Notes: generated by a model from the sequence alone, not told the origin. A DNA stretch of 51,630 nt from a bacterium (GCA_030524675.1 JAUNGE010000024.1:1-51630), one strand, 5' to 3'. Positions 16,220 through 25,393 are shown, counted from the first letter of the stretch. A program made the numbers and translations.

Positions 16220-17179
16220 TCAAAGAGAAATCACTTTTCTCTCCAACATGCTGGTAACGCACTCTTCCACTGCCTGCATGATTGTGTAGCGAGGCTGATA
16301 ATCCAGAAGTTTTCGCGCCTTCTCGATGCTGTAATTGTCGCTGTGTGTCAGATGTGACCATGTACTGTTGATATAGCGCTCCACAGCAGTATACTCACAC
16401 CACTCTTTCCATGGCAGGTACTGAATCTTTGGCTCATGCCCAAACCACTCATACATCGCTTCTGCATACCCTCTGAGTGTCATCGCATATGGCGCAGCTG
16501 CATGAAAACTCTCGCCCACCGCCTGATTGCGGTGTGTAATCGCCTTCATAAATACCTGTGCCGCATCATCCGCATGCACATGGTGTACCGTCTCCATTCC
16601 CAGATGCGGCAGAGCAATCTCCTCTCCTCTTCCTATCTTCTGAAATACAAGAGGGTCCAGATTTCCTGCCGGATTGATACATGTCCATCCTGGTCCTGTC
16701 AAATGTCCTGGCATAATCACAGTCTCAGGAATTCCGCCTTTTCTGTATTGCTCATGGAGATATGCTTCACTTTTTGCCTTATTTATTCCATAATTCTCCA
16801 ATGGATGGCGGGGCAGGTCTTCTGTCGCCGGAACTCTCGTCGCATGTCCGTGCACCCAGATGGATGCATTGAAAATATAATGGCTGATATTGGTATAGCG
16901 CAGCGCCTCAACTATCTGCTGTGTGCTCTCGATTCTGTCATTGATAATGTCTACTACAATATCCGGATTCAGTGCGGCTATCTTTTTTCCGAACAATCCG
17001 GTCTCTTCCTCTGCATTTCTGTCCATCACTACTTGCCTGACGTCTTTCCAGGCATTGCTTGGTTTTACTGGAGTTCTCAGTCCTCTTGATACATTGATTA
17101 CTTCATACTCTGCTTTTATCAATCTCGGCACCAGATAACTTCCAATCCGGCCGCTTCCTCCTATGACAACAACCCTCAT
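16220..17179 (-). CDS. NAD(P)-dependent epimerase/dehydratase family protein
   Basis: Extended short-chain dehydrogenase, 319 residues. N-terminal Rossmann motif GGSGRIGS (near residues 6-13) and catalytic YGINK (YxxxK) are both present, with a serine-containing segment (NASIWVHG) before it at the active-site position. The start at 17179 is an ATG with GAGG 8 bases upstream; a GTG three codons earlier sits on the ribosome site. It probably oxidises or epimerises a hydroxyl of the imported sugar or its aglycone. It lies between the transporter and the GRE-activase pair, so it may prepare the GRE substrate. Exact reaction unknown. Confidence 0.8.
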   Translation of the reverse strand: MRVVVIGGSGRIGSYLVPRLIKAEYEVINVSRGLRTPVKPSNAWKDVRQVVMDRNAEEETGLFGKKIAALNPDIVVDIINDRIESTQQIVEALRYTNISHYIFNASIWVHGHATRVPATEDLPRHPLENYGINKAKSEAYLHEQYRKGGIPETVIMPGHLTGPGWTCINPAGNLDPLVFQKIGRGEEIALPHLGMETVHHVHADDAAQVFMKAITHRNQAVGESFHAAAPYAMTLRGYAEAMYEWFGHEPKIQYLPWKEWCEYTAVERYINSTWSHLTHSDNYSIEKARKLLDYQPRYTIMQAVEECVTSMLERKVISL

Positions 17180-17322
17180 CTCATCCACCTCTGCATTCTT
17201 CTTTTATACCCTTATTATACAAGACTCTTCCGGATTCTGTTTATATATCAGAGAACAAATCTTGGCCCCGTATTTGTGCCCACAGTACAAAACGAATTCT
17301 CTGCTGCCATCAGGCATATGCG

Positions 17323-18150
17323 CTACTGTTTGATACCGCTGACAGCGATACTCTGCACAATATACTTCTGCAAAAACAGGAACACAATACTCAAAGGAAT
17401 CGCACTCATAACAGCAACCGCCATTCTCGGTCCATAGTAAATATCATTCTGCTGCGCATTGAAAAAAGAAACACCGACAGAAATCATCTGTTTTTCCTGC
17501 GTCTTTATAACAACAAGCGGCCACAGATAGCTGTTCCAGTTGCTCAAAAACTGCAGAATGGACAGCGTTGCTATCAGAGGCTTTGAGAGCGGTAAAATAA
17601 TCCGGAAAAAAATCTTCCACTCACTTGCCCCATCAATATAGGCAGATTCGCGCAGAGAATCCGGAATCGCCTCGATATTCTGTCTTGCAAAGAAAATTCC
17701 ATACACATAGGCACAGGCGCCGAGCAGAAGCGGTGCATAGGTATCCAGCATCCCCCAGTTTTTATACTGCACATACAGCGGTATCATTCGCGATTCAAAC
17801 GGAATCATCATAACAGCCAGCATGAAAATAAACCAGAATTTCTTCCCGATAAAATTCCCTTTTGCAAATGCATATCCGCACGTCAGAGCAAAAAACACGG
17901 CAAGAAATGTATGGATACAGGTCACAAAAATCGTATTGCCATAATAGCGCATCAGCGGAATAGTCCGAAATACTACCTGATAGTTAAACAATGTGGGTTC
18001 ATGCGGTATCAGTGAAAATGCCGGAAGTGCGGTCAGCGCCTTGCGGTCAAACGACAAAGAAATACACCAGAACAATGGCATCAATATCAGCACCAGCAGT
18101 CCGATTAACACGGCCACCAGCACAACTCCTCTTATCTTTCTTGCTTTCAT
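17323..18150 (-). CDS. ABC sugar permease, MalG-like
   Basis: Inner-membrane permease of a CUT1-type carbohydrate ABC importer, 275 residues with about six hydrophobic segments beginning at residues 9-31. The EAA-type ATPase contact loop is ESAYIDGASEWKIFFRIILP. GGAGGG lies 9 bases before the ATG. Paired with the MalF-like permease upstream (13-base gap) and the binding protein. No ATPase gene is in the cluster; a shared MsmX-type ATPase is the usual solution in Firmicutes. Confidence 0.92.
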   Translation of the reverse strand: MKARKIRGVVLVAVLIGLLVLILMPLFWCISLSFDRKALTALPAFSLIPHEPTLFNYQVVFRTIPLMRYYGNTIFVTCIHTFLAVFFALTCGYAFAKGNFIGKKFWFIFMLAVMMIPFESRMIPLYVQYKNWGMLDTYAPLLLGACAYVYGIFFARQNIEAIPDSLRESAYIDGASEWKIFFRIILPLSKPLIATLSILQFLSNWNSYLWPLVVIKTQEKQMISVGVSFFNAQQNDIYYGPRMAVAVMSAIPLSIVFLFLQKYIVQSIAVSGIKQ

Positions 18151-18163
18151 GAATGTATCCCTC

Positions 18164-19078
18164 CTATTTCTCCTTAAAGAATCCTGTCAATTTCAGATTT
18201 ATCATAGTAATCACAAACGTCAGCAGGAACAGAATCATTGCGCCGGCAGAAGCAATTCCATAGCGCGGTGTCTCAAAGCTGAACTGGTAAATATACATCA
18301 AAATGGTCTGCAGGGTACCGCCTGGGCTTCCAATCGGAGTGTTTCCACCGATGATAAAAAGGTCCGTAAAGCGGGCAAGTCCATTGATGATGGATGTGAT
18401 AAATAAAAATACAAAACAGGATGTCATCTGTGGAATGGTGATATAGAGCCATTTCTGTAAAGCATTGGCCCCATCCACTTCCGCCGCCTCATACACTTCA
18501 TTGGAGATGGACTGCAGACTTGCCAAATTAATCAGCATATTGTACCCAAGCGTCATCCACACATTTAAGATTGTCGCGCCGAATCTGGAATACCTGGAAT
18601 CAGACAGCCAGCCGATAGAAATATCGTGTCTTGTCAGAAAAGAAAGCGCATCATTGAGCAGACCGCCATTTGTCTTTAAAACGACCTGAAAAATCAGTAC
18701 CACACTGACACCAGTAATGATATTCGGGAAGTAATATCCTACGCGGAAAAAACTCTGCATACTTTTCCATTTTACATTGTTAATCAGAGATGCCAAGATA
18801 AATCCGAGCGGAATTGATACTAAACTTAACAATGCCAGAATAAATGTATTTTTCACAGATTTCAGAAAAGAAGCATTTTTCATGATAGTCTGATAGTTCT
18901 GCAGACCGACAAATTGGCTGTCCCCATATCCCACAACCTCCACATCATAGAAACTGTACCGAATGGTCGTCAGCATGGGAATATAGGTCAAAATCAGCAG
19001 CGTCAAAATACTCACAATCAAAAAGGAGTACCATATTAGCTGCTTTTTTATTTTCAATTTTAATACTTGATTTTTCAT
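18164..19078 (-). CDS. ABC sugar permease, MalF-like
   Basis: Second permease subunit of the CUT1 importer, 304 residues, about six membrane segments starting at residues 14-36. The EAA loop reads EAAEVDGANALQKWLYITIP. GGAG with a 10-base spacing precedes the start. The 183-base gap to the binding-protein gene upstream contains no gene and no evident terminator. Confidence 0.92.
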   Translation of the reverse strand: MKNQVLKLKIKKQLIWYSFLIVSILTLLILTYIPMLTTIRYSFYDVEVVGYGDSQFVGLQNYQTIMKNASFLKSVKNTFILALLSLVSIPLGFILASLINNVKWKSMQSFFRVGYYFPNIITGVSVVLIFQVVLKTNGGLLNDALSFLTRHDISIGWLSDSRYSRFGATILNVWMTLGYNMLINLASLQSISNEVYEAAEVDGANALQKWLYITIPQMTSCFVFLFITSIINGLARFTDLFIIGGNTPIGSPGGTLQTILMYIYQFSFETPRYGIASAGAMILFLLTFVITMINLKLTGFFKEK

Positions 19079-19261
19079 CCTATCTCATCTCCTTACAAAA
19101 TACCCTATAAAATATGTTGCAAACTATCTCACGAAATCCTTTGCAAAAAAGGGAAGTGCCAAAAGATTCCGAATATCTGTATTCTCTCAGCTCTCCCCTG
19201 TTTCTATTTTTGCCGTGCAGTTATGTATGCAGGCGTCATCGTACTATTGTTGTACTATTGA

Positions 19262-20740
19262 TTAATGCAGCGTGCTCAAATAGTTGTCCACGTTCTCCTG
19301 AACATATTCCATAGCCTGCTGTGCATCCATATTTCCCTGATACATTTCGCCAAGCACAGTTGCCAGGTCATTCATAAAGGTTCCGAAATTGCCGCTGTCA
19401 TAACACTCATTCTCAGAGCAGCTGAAATCCGGCGGGCAGGTGTTGATTGCATGAATCATAGCGTCTGCAAAATCTGCACTCATATACTCTTCCAGGCGGT
19501 TGTTTGCCTCAATATTTGCTGGAATACTGTAAGTATCCAAAATCCACTGCTGTACTACCTGGTCTGTTGTCATGAATTTTAAGAACTCCCAAGCTAAATC
19601 TTTCTGTGTGCTGTTCTTGCAGATGGACATATGCCAATCGCCAAAATGGCTTGAAGTGATGCCTTTGTATGGGCCATCCTCAATAACCGGAAGGGTTGCC
19701 AGCATATACTGGTCATCCAGACCGTTTTCTTTTAAGGTATTGTATACATTATAGGAATCCTCTGTAATAATCATGGCAATCGGATTATCCTCAGTATATG
19801 CAGCGGCCAAATCCAATCCCTCCACATAATCTGGGCTTGTATAGTCCTTGAATGCAGTCAGGTAATTCAACACTTCTGCTGTTCCATCACTGATAAAATT
19901 CATTTTAGAATTCTTGATGGAATCGCCCCATTCAAAAATTTCATTATTCTTTGCTCTGGCCGCCCATATGTAGTTCTTATATGCATTCGATAATTTAATT
20001 GGGCTGATTCCATATGTTTCTTTTCCTGTTTTCGGGTCAGTTCCGGTTGTCGCTTTCGCAGCTTCCATCATGTCATCCAGAGTCCATGTCTTATAATCCG
20101 GAATTGCTACGCCATAATCCTCAAAAATCGTCTTGTTGATAACTACCATAACTGGATTCAGCGTCACTGTCACACCAAAAGGAACTACTTCATTCAAAGG
20201 CGCCAGCTCTGCATTCCTTCTCAGAGTCATCATAGTTACTTTTGACTCATAATCAGGGTCTTTATCCAAATATGGCTGCAGCGGCTCTACAACAGGACCT
20301 AAAGATGCGCCATGCATCAAAATATCCACATCACCAGAAATGGCTGCTGTCTGCAGTGCAGCTTTCCAGTTGTCCCACGGAATCGGCTCAATCACTAGGT
20401 CCACATTCGGATACAGTTCTTTCCAACGGTCAATCACGACCTGATACCCTGGCTTCTTCACACCTGTGATAATATCCACATTTCCGTCCAGCCCCACCGA
20501 TGAGAACAATCCTGGGCCATACAGCTTCAAGGTTCCGCTCCACTCTGTATTTCCCTGTTCCTGTGCTGTCACGTTTTCCGCAGTTGTGCTAGCTGCCGAG
20601 GTCCCTGCAGTCTGTGCTGCCTGCGTTGCCTGTGTTGCTTCTGTCTGTCCGGAAGTACTGTCCGATTTTGCACATCCCCCCAGAAGAGAAGCCATAAGTG
20701 CTGTCGTCAGCATAGCCGCTGTCAAAGTTTTTCGTTTCAT
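19262..20740 (-). CDS. ABC sugar-binding lipoprotein
   Basis: Extracellular solute-binding protein family 1, 492 residues. A signal peptide with lipobox LLGGC (Cys near residue 23) is followed by a Ser/Thr/Ala/Gln-rich linker to about residue 65, then the binding domain. It captures a sugar or glycoside for the two permeases downstream. Length and permease type favour an oligosaccharide or glycoside over a monosaccharide. GGAGG is 7 bases before the ATG. First gene of the cluster; divergent from the CdaR-type regulator. Confidence 0.92.
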   Translation of the reverse strand: MKRKTLTAAMLTTALMASLLGGCAKSDSTSGQTEATQATQAAQTAGTSAASTTAENVTAQEQGNTEWSGTLKLYGPGLFSSVGLDGNVDIITGVKKPGYQVVIDRWKELYPNVDLVIEPIPWDNWKAALQTAAISGDVDILMHGASLGPVVEPLQPYLDKDPDYESKVTMMTLRRNAELAPLNEVVPFGVTVTLNPVMVVINKTIFEDYGVAIPDYKTWTLDDMMEAAKATTGTDPKTGKETYGISPIKLSNAYKNYIWAARAKNNEIFEWGDSIKNSKMNFISDGTAEVLNYLTAFKDYTSPDYVEGLDLAAAYTEDNPIAMIITEDSYNVYNTLKENGLDDQYMLATLPVIEDGPYKGITSSHFGDWHMSICKNSTQKDLAWEFLKFMTTDQVVQQWILDTYSIPANIEANNRLEEYMSADFADAMIHAINTCPPDFSCSENECYDSGNFGTFMNDLATVLGEMYQGNMDAQQAMEYVQENVDNYLSTLH

Positions 20741-21176
20741 AATTTTCCTCCAATCGTTCTGTAATCTCTCAACTTTCTGATAAATTCATCATATCTTTTT
20801 TTATTGACAGCTCACATGTTCCAAAAAACAAAGTTATCTGCTTCTTTTTGTGTCCTTAAAACAAATTCTTGTCTCATTCACAAATTTTTTTTGCGCTTTG
20901 TATTCAAAATATAAAAGAAGCAATCTTTTTTTGTACGTCACTCACATAGCCCTCTCTGCGATTTATGTTACAATACTAAAATAAGCCCAGAAGCGAAAAG
21001 CCTCGTCTTCCATGCACTGTGCATACCTACTTGTTTCTCAGGTATTGATTGCATGTATCTATGAAAAATAGTAAAATATAGCATTAGAATGTTCCAGAAC
21101 AATTCTAAGAACATTCTATAGAAATATCAAAAATTGTACCATTGACTTATCACTGATTTAAAGGAACAGGATTACT
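20741..21176. other. Divergent regulatory region of the GRE cluster
   Basis: 436 bases without a gene between the binding-protein gene and the CdaR-type regulator. On the minus strand TATGAT lies about 55 bases before the binding-protein start but lacks a good -35, suggesting activator dependence; a GGAACATGT sits upstream of it and resembles half of the palindromic array at 21085-21118. The rest is AT-rich. Confidence 0.5.
21085..21118 (+). promoter_or_regulatory. Palindromic operator array upstream of the CdaR-type gene
   Basis: TAGAATGTTC (21085-21094) and GAACATTCTA (21109-21118) form a perfect 10-bp inverted repeat with a 14-base spacer, and the spacer itself holds a third related site GAACAATTC. 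The three sites start 10 and 12 bases apart, about one helical turn, on one DNA face. It lies 58 bases before the regulator start. Confidence 0.6.
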
Positions 21177-22319
21177 ATGGATTATGGATTAGCAAACAGA
21201 ATGATTGAAATGTTGTCCGGACTGACAAACTACAATATCAGTATTATTGATGAAAATGGAAAAGTCATTGCCAGCAAAATCACGGCGCATATCGGCGCTT
21301 TCCACGAAACGGCATTTGAAATTATCAAGGGAGATATGGATACCATCACAGTAAATACGTCGGATCCGGAAAGTGGAATTGAAGAAGGCGTCTATATGGC
21401 GCTCTATGTCAATAAATGCAAAACAGGCGTTATCGGCGTATACGGCAATCCCAGAGAAGTCATGTCCATAACCAGCATCATCAAGATGTCACTGGAAGTC
21501 ATGCTCGAATTTGAACTGTATAAAAGCAACAATATGCGAAAATATACACTCCATGAACGCTTTATGCGGACTATCTTTTACAGCAACGACTTCGAGCGTT
21601 CTGATATGGAGAAATATATGAAAGACATGAACATGGATGAACATGCTGCACGTCTTCCTGTTCTTCTGGAAGTATCCGGCTCTTCTTCCCAGATTTCTGA
21701 GCTCACAAAAGTGCTGAAAAACAGTTCGCTTGCTTCCAGACAGGATTTAATTGGAATTACCAATGAAAATGATATTTTTATTCTGAAGTCCATCCAATGT
21801 GATGTCAAGACGATTATGCAGGACTACAAGTATCTTCTGGTTGAATATCTGAGCGCGGCTTTAAATAATCTGCGCACAAACAACCTGCAGTACCGTATCT
21901 ACATTGGCCCCATTCAGAATGATATTATGCAGTACCGCCAAGCATTCCTATACTGCAAATGGATGCAGAAAAACATCAACAAACAGGGAAGCTATTACTT
22001 TTATGACTACATTGTAAAATATCTGGAATCCATGGCGTCGCAGAACGAATACAACTCTATTTTCCTGTACCTAAAACAGGAACTTGGACCAAAGTTTATC
22101 AGTACTTATGTTGACATTATGGGCGCGCTGATTGAAAATGGCTACAATCTTACCAAAGCGAGCACATTCCTTCATATACACAAAAACACGTTAGTGTATC
22201 ATTTAAACAAAATCCGTGAGATTTTAAGTATGAATCCTCTCGCCAGCAACTCAGAGCGGGAATTTATGGAATGTTTTTATTTTTACTTAAACCGCAATCA
22301 CGGAAAAAACAGCGAGTAA
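21177..22319 (+). CDS. CdaR/PucR-type transcriptional regulator
   Basis: 380-residue regulator with an N-terminal putative sugar-diacid-recognition-like sensing domain (residues about 1-135, LTNYNISIIDENGKVIA and GVIGVYG segments), a middle domain and a C-terminal PucR-type helix-turn-helix (about 325-375, NLTKASTFLHIHKNTLVYHL). AAAGGA precedes the ATG. Divergent from the ABC/GRE cluster, so it most likely senses the imported compound or an early intermediate and activates that cluster; this is inference from position. It may also control itself through the palindromic array upstream. Confidence 0.85.
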   Translation: MDYGLANRMIEMLSGLTNYNISIIDENGKVIASKITAHIGAFHETAFEIIKGDMDTITVNTSDPESGIEEGVYMALYVNKCKTGVIGVYGNPREVMSITSIIKMSLEVMLEFELYKSNNMRKYTLHERFMRTIFYSNDFERSDMEKYMKDMNMDEHAARLPVLLEVSGSSSQISELTKVLKNSSLASRQDLIGITNENDIFILKSIQCDVKTIMQDYKYLLVEYLSAALNNLRTNNLQYRIYIGPIQNDIMQYRQAFLYCKWMQKNINKQGSYYFYDYIVKYLESMASQNEYNSIFLYLKQELGPKFISTYVDIMGALIENGYNLTKASTFLHIHKNTLVYHLNKIREILSMNPLASNSEREFMECFYFYLNRNHGKNSE

Positions 22320-22391
22320 CCCCGAGTATTTTACTTGTTTTTTCTCCTGGTACTGTGTTAAGATACGGAATAACGAGAGTAACCCAAAGAA

Positions 22392-22455
22392 ATGCTCTGT
22401 CGCGCAGAGCATGACGTACCTCTCACTCAAGTATGCTGGATACCGACATACTTGA
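22392..22455 (+). other. Two consecutive hairpins before the AraC-type gene
   Basis: ATGCTCTG-TCGCG-CAGAGCAT (8-bp stem, 22392-22412) and TCAAGTATG/CATACTTGA (9-bp stem, 22427-22435 with 22447-22455, 11-base loop). Neither has a T run, so they are not clear terminators; they may be regulator sites or a structured leader. Confidence 0.5.
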
Positions 22456-22505
22456 AATCAAACGTATCCATACCGCCTTATATTTTCTGAAAGAAGGTAC
22501 TCTAC

Positions 22506-23489
22506 ATGCGCCAGGAACTATTAGATAAGCTTCTCCCTATCACTGCTGAAGAGCAATCTCTGCTTGACGGCAGCCCGAATGTCCAGCAAAATCTATACAC
22601 CAGAGGCCGCGACTTTGTCGTGGACAGCGGAAAAATGCTGGAAAACGGCAAATTGATTGACATTCGCCCTCACACCCGCTTTGCCCACTTCCCCAAACAC
22701 CGCCACAATTATATTGAAATCGTCTATATGTGTTCTGGACAGACCACGCATATCATCAATGGAACCACACAGCTCGTTCTCACCGAAGGGGACCTTCTGT
22801 TTTTGACTCCTCACGCATCGCAGGAAATTCTTCCCGCCGGTCTTCACGACATTGCTATCAACTTCATCGTACTTCCGCAATTTTTCGATGCCGCATTCGC
22901 CATGATGGATGATGAGAATGTGCTGCGCGAATTTCTGGTGGATATTCTGCGCCAGGATTCCAGCTCCGCCGGATACATCCACTTCCGCGTGGCTGACATC
23001 CTGCCTGTGCAGAACCTGATTGAAAACATGATTTGGTCGCTCTTAAATCATCAGGCAAACCGCCGGCGCATCAACCAAGCAACGATGGGGCTTCTGTTTC
23101 TCCAGCTCTTAAATTACACGGATAAAATCAATCAGAACGAGCCAGACTCCTATGAGCAGAATCTCGTCTTCTCTGCACTCCGCTATATCGAAGAAAACTA
23201 CCGGACCGCGACGCTGACAGAGCTGGCAGCCAGAAACAACCAGTCTGTCTACTACTTCAGCAAACTGATTAAAAAACATACAGGAAGCACCTACAAAGAG
23301 CTTCTGCAGACGAAACGCTTCAACAAAGCAGTGGAACTTCTGCGCACCACAAAACTCTCCGTCTCGGACATTATCTCCTATGTCGGCTATGACAACAGCA
23401 GCTATTTTTACCGTATTTTCAAGGAAAAATTTCATATGAGCCCTAAAGATTACAGGGATTGCAAAAATACGCCCCCTGTGCTATATTAA
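22506..23489 (+). CDS. AraC-family regulator with cupin sensor domain
   Basis: 327 residues. The N-terminal cupin (about 50-160) has FPKHRHNYIEIVYM, the metal/sugar-pocket type segment; the C-terminal double helix-turn-helix (about 225-320) ends with the AraC signature VGYDNSSYFYRIFKEKFHMSPKDYR. Weak ribosome site (GAAGG). Targets unknown: candidates within the window are the GRE cluster, lacZ, whose promoter carries a direct repeat of the sort AraC proteins bind, or the rhamnose operon. Confidence 0.9.
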   Translation: MRQELLDKLLPITAEEQSLLDGSPNVQQNLYTRGRDFVVDSGKMLENGKLIDIRPHTRFAHFPKHRHNYIEIVYMCSGQTTHIINGTTQLVLTEGDLLFLTPHASQEILPAGLHDIAINFIVLPQFFDAAFAMMDDENVLREFLVDILRQDSSSAGYIHFRVADILPVQNLIENMIWSLLNHQANRRRINQATMGLLFLQLLNYTDKINQNEPDSYEQNLVFSALRYIEENYRTATLTELAARNNQSVYYFSKLIKKHTGSTYKELLQTKRFNKAVELLRTTKLSVSDIISYVGYDNSSYFYRIFKEKFHMSPKDYRDCKNTPPVLY

Positions 23490-23678
23490 ATCTTACTCCC
23501 CAATTTCACGGGGCACGCCTGCCAGTGCAGACTTCAGGGCTGCTGCATGAACAATACGCACTGTATAGCCAGTAACATGCTGCATGGATACAGAATGTTG
23601 TTTCCTCATACAGATAGGAAGGCCATGCTTTCCAGTCCTGGTATCAATCATATTTTTACATAAAAGAGGAGATATTTT
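23490..23678. other. Gap before the MATE gene
   Basis: 189 bases with no gene and no strong terminator hairpin that I can see. AAAGAGGAG at its end is the ribosome site of the exporter. Confidence 0.4.
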
Positions 23679-25034
23679 ATGAAACGGACATCTTATGAAA
23701 TCGACATGTGCAACGGACCGCTTTTAGGTAAAATCCTGATTTTTGCGATTCCGCTGATGCTCTCCGGCGTCCTTCAGCTTCTTTTCAATGCTGCGGATAT
23801 CATTGTTGTGGGACGTTATGCCGGAAGCCAAGCTCTGGCGGCTGTGGGTTCCACCAGTTCACTGATTAACCTTTTAATTAATATTTTCATGGGCTTTTCC
23901 GTCGGTGTCAATGTCCTGGTAGCACGCTATTACGGTGCACATGACGAAAAAAATATCAGCGATACCGTGCATACCGCGATTATGACCAGCATTGTTTCCA
24001 GCCTGATTCTCGTGGTAGTGGGCATCACAGCATCCAAACCACTTCTGTCCCTGATGGGAACGCCGGATGATGTTTTAGCCCAGGCAGTTTTGTATATGCG
24101 CATCTACTTTGCCGGTATGCCCGTCATCATGATGTACAACTTCGGCAGCGCGATTCTGAGGGCCATCGGCGACACCAAACGTCCCTTGTACTTTCTGCTT
24201 CTTGCCGGAGTCATCAACATTGTGTTCAACCTGTTTTTTGTGATTGTGTTTCACATGGGAGTGGCTGGAGTAGCTTTGGCCACTGTGATTTCCCAGTTTG
24301 TCTCGTCAGGTCTGATTCTTCATGCTCTGACAAAAATGCCTGGAGCTTTACATTTGGATTTCAGAAAAGTGCGCCTGCACAAAGACAGACTTCTGGAAAT
24401 TGTGAAAATCGGTCTTCCTGCTGGTATGCAGGGCGCCATCTTCTCCATCTCAAACGTGCTGATCCAGTCCTCCATCAATTCCTTTGGCTCTATTGCCATG
24501 GCGGGCAATACAGCAGCATCCAACATTGAGGGCTTCATCTACACGGCAATGAACTCGTTCTATCAGACAAACTTAAGTTTTACCAGCCAGAATTACGGCG
24601 GCAAAAAATACAGCCGCATCAACCGTATTCTCTTTATCTGCCTTGGCTGTGTCACTGTGGTTGGCGGTCTTCTCGGCCTCTCTGTCACAGCGCTGGCGCA
24701 CCCGCTGATCGGCATTTATTCCAGCGATCCGCAAGTCATCTCCTATGCTGTGCTTCGTATCGGTATTATCTGTACCTCTTATTTTCTGTGCGGCATTATG
24801 GATACGATGGTCGGAAGTATGAGAGGTCTTGGCTATTCTGTCCTGCCGATGGTGGTTTCCCTGACAGGCGCATGCGGACTCCGCATTGTGTGGATTTTTA
24901 CCATTTTTGCCATGAACCGCACGCTCACCACACTGTATCTTTCCTATCCAGTATCCTGGGCAGTCACAGCACTCGCGCATCTGACTTGCTTCTTCCTTGT
25001 GCGAAGGAAACTGCCAAAGCAAGATGCTGCCTGA
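23679..25034 (+). CDS. MATE family multidrug/organic-compound exporter
   Basis: 451-residue integral membrane protein with about 12 hydrophobic segments, sodium- or proton-coupled antiporter of the MATE family. It begins with the typical GPLLGKILIFAIPLMLSGVLQ followed by LFNAADIIVVGRY, matching the NorM-like first helix pair. Substrate not predictable. It follows the AraC-type gene on the same strand after 189 bases, so co-expression is possible. Confidence 0.92.
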   Translation: MKRTSYEIDMCNGPLLGKILIFAIPLMLSGVLQLLFNAADIIVVGRYAGSQALAAVGSTSSLINLLINIFMGFSVGVNVLVARYYGAHDEKNISDTVHTAIMTSIVSSLILVVVGITASKPLLSLMGTPDDVLAQAVLYMRIYFAGMPVIMMYNFGSAILRAIGDTKRPLYFLLLAGVINIVFNLFFVIVFHMGVAGVALATVISQFVSSGLILHALTKMPGALHLDFRKVRLHKDRLLEIVKIGLPAGMQGAIFSISNVLIQSSINSFGSIAMAGNTAASNIEGFIYTAMNSFYQTNLSFTSQNYGGKKYSRINRILFICLGCVTVVGGLLGLSVTALAHPLIGIYSSDPQVISYAVLRIGIICTSYFLCGIMDTMVGSMRGLGYSVLPMVVSLTGACGLRIVWIFTIFAMNRTLTTLYLSYPVSWAVTALAHLTCFFLVRRKLPKQDAA

Positions 25035-25074
25035 CACACAAAAAGAATTTCTCGTATACTTTTTGTACAACTTG

Positions 25075-25167
25075 TGCTATACTAAACCATAGTGATATTC
25101 AGCAGGTTTCCATTACTGCTTATCCAATACACAGACAGCAGCTTTTCTGCGTGCAGCAAAATGGAAA
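25075..25167 (+). promoter_or_regulatory. Promoter and folded leader of the small membrane protein gene
   Basis: An extended -10, TG-C-TATACT (25075-25083), gives a start near 25090. The roughly 110-base leader contains TTTCCATT (25107-25114) pairing with AATGGAAA (25160-25167) around an inner GCAG-CTTTT-CTGC hairpin. Confidence 0.45.
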
Positions 25168-25202
25168 TTCCGGCTTTGACTTTATGATAAGGAGAGGTTA
25201 CT

Positions 25203-25328
25203 ATGGATTTTATTATGGGTTTTCTGGGGCTTATCCTTCTTCTGATTCTATTTGTCGTTGCCACAGTGATGGGCACGATAGGCAGTGTGTTCGGTGTCGT
25301 TGCTGAAGAAGAAAATGAAGACGATTAA
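25203..25328 (+). CDS. Small single-span membrane protein (41 aa)
   Basis: A 41-codon gene with a good ribosome site (AAGGAGAGG, 6 bases before ATG), its own promoter-like site and a strong terminator after it. Residues about 4-32 (FIMGFLGLILLLILFVVATV and on) form one membrane helix with glycines, followed by an acidic tail EEENEDD. Not recognised as a named family; membrane microproteins of this shape often modulate a transporter or kinase. Its own promoter and terminator argue for a real monocistronic gene. Confidence 0.7.
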   Translation: MDFIMGFLGLILLLILFVVATVMGTIGSVFGVVAEEENEDD

Positions 25329-25352
25329 AGCAAAACAATTCAAGTACAGAGC

Positions 25353-25393
25353 AAATCCGGCAGATAGGCTTTTCGTGCCTATCTGCCGGATTT
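25353..25393. terminator. Strong terminator after the small membrane protein gene
   Basis: A perfect 17-bp stem (25353-25369 with 25377-25393), 7-base loop and TTTTT on the plus strand. It also lies 130 bases beyond the lacZ stop codon and could act for that gene, though the minus-strand T run is only three. Confidence 0.9.

Noticed and set aside
20741-21176. LexA-type SOS box in the GAAC/GTTC-rich region
   Set aside because: The Gram-positive LexA box has GAAC and GTTC separated by four bases (CGAAC-N4-GTTCG); the sites here have overlapping or directly abutting halves and different spacing.
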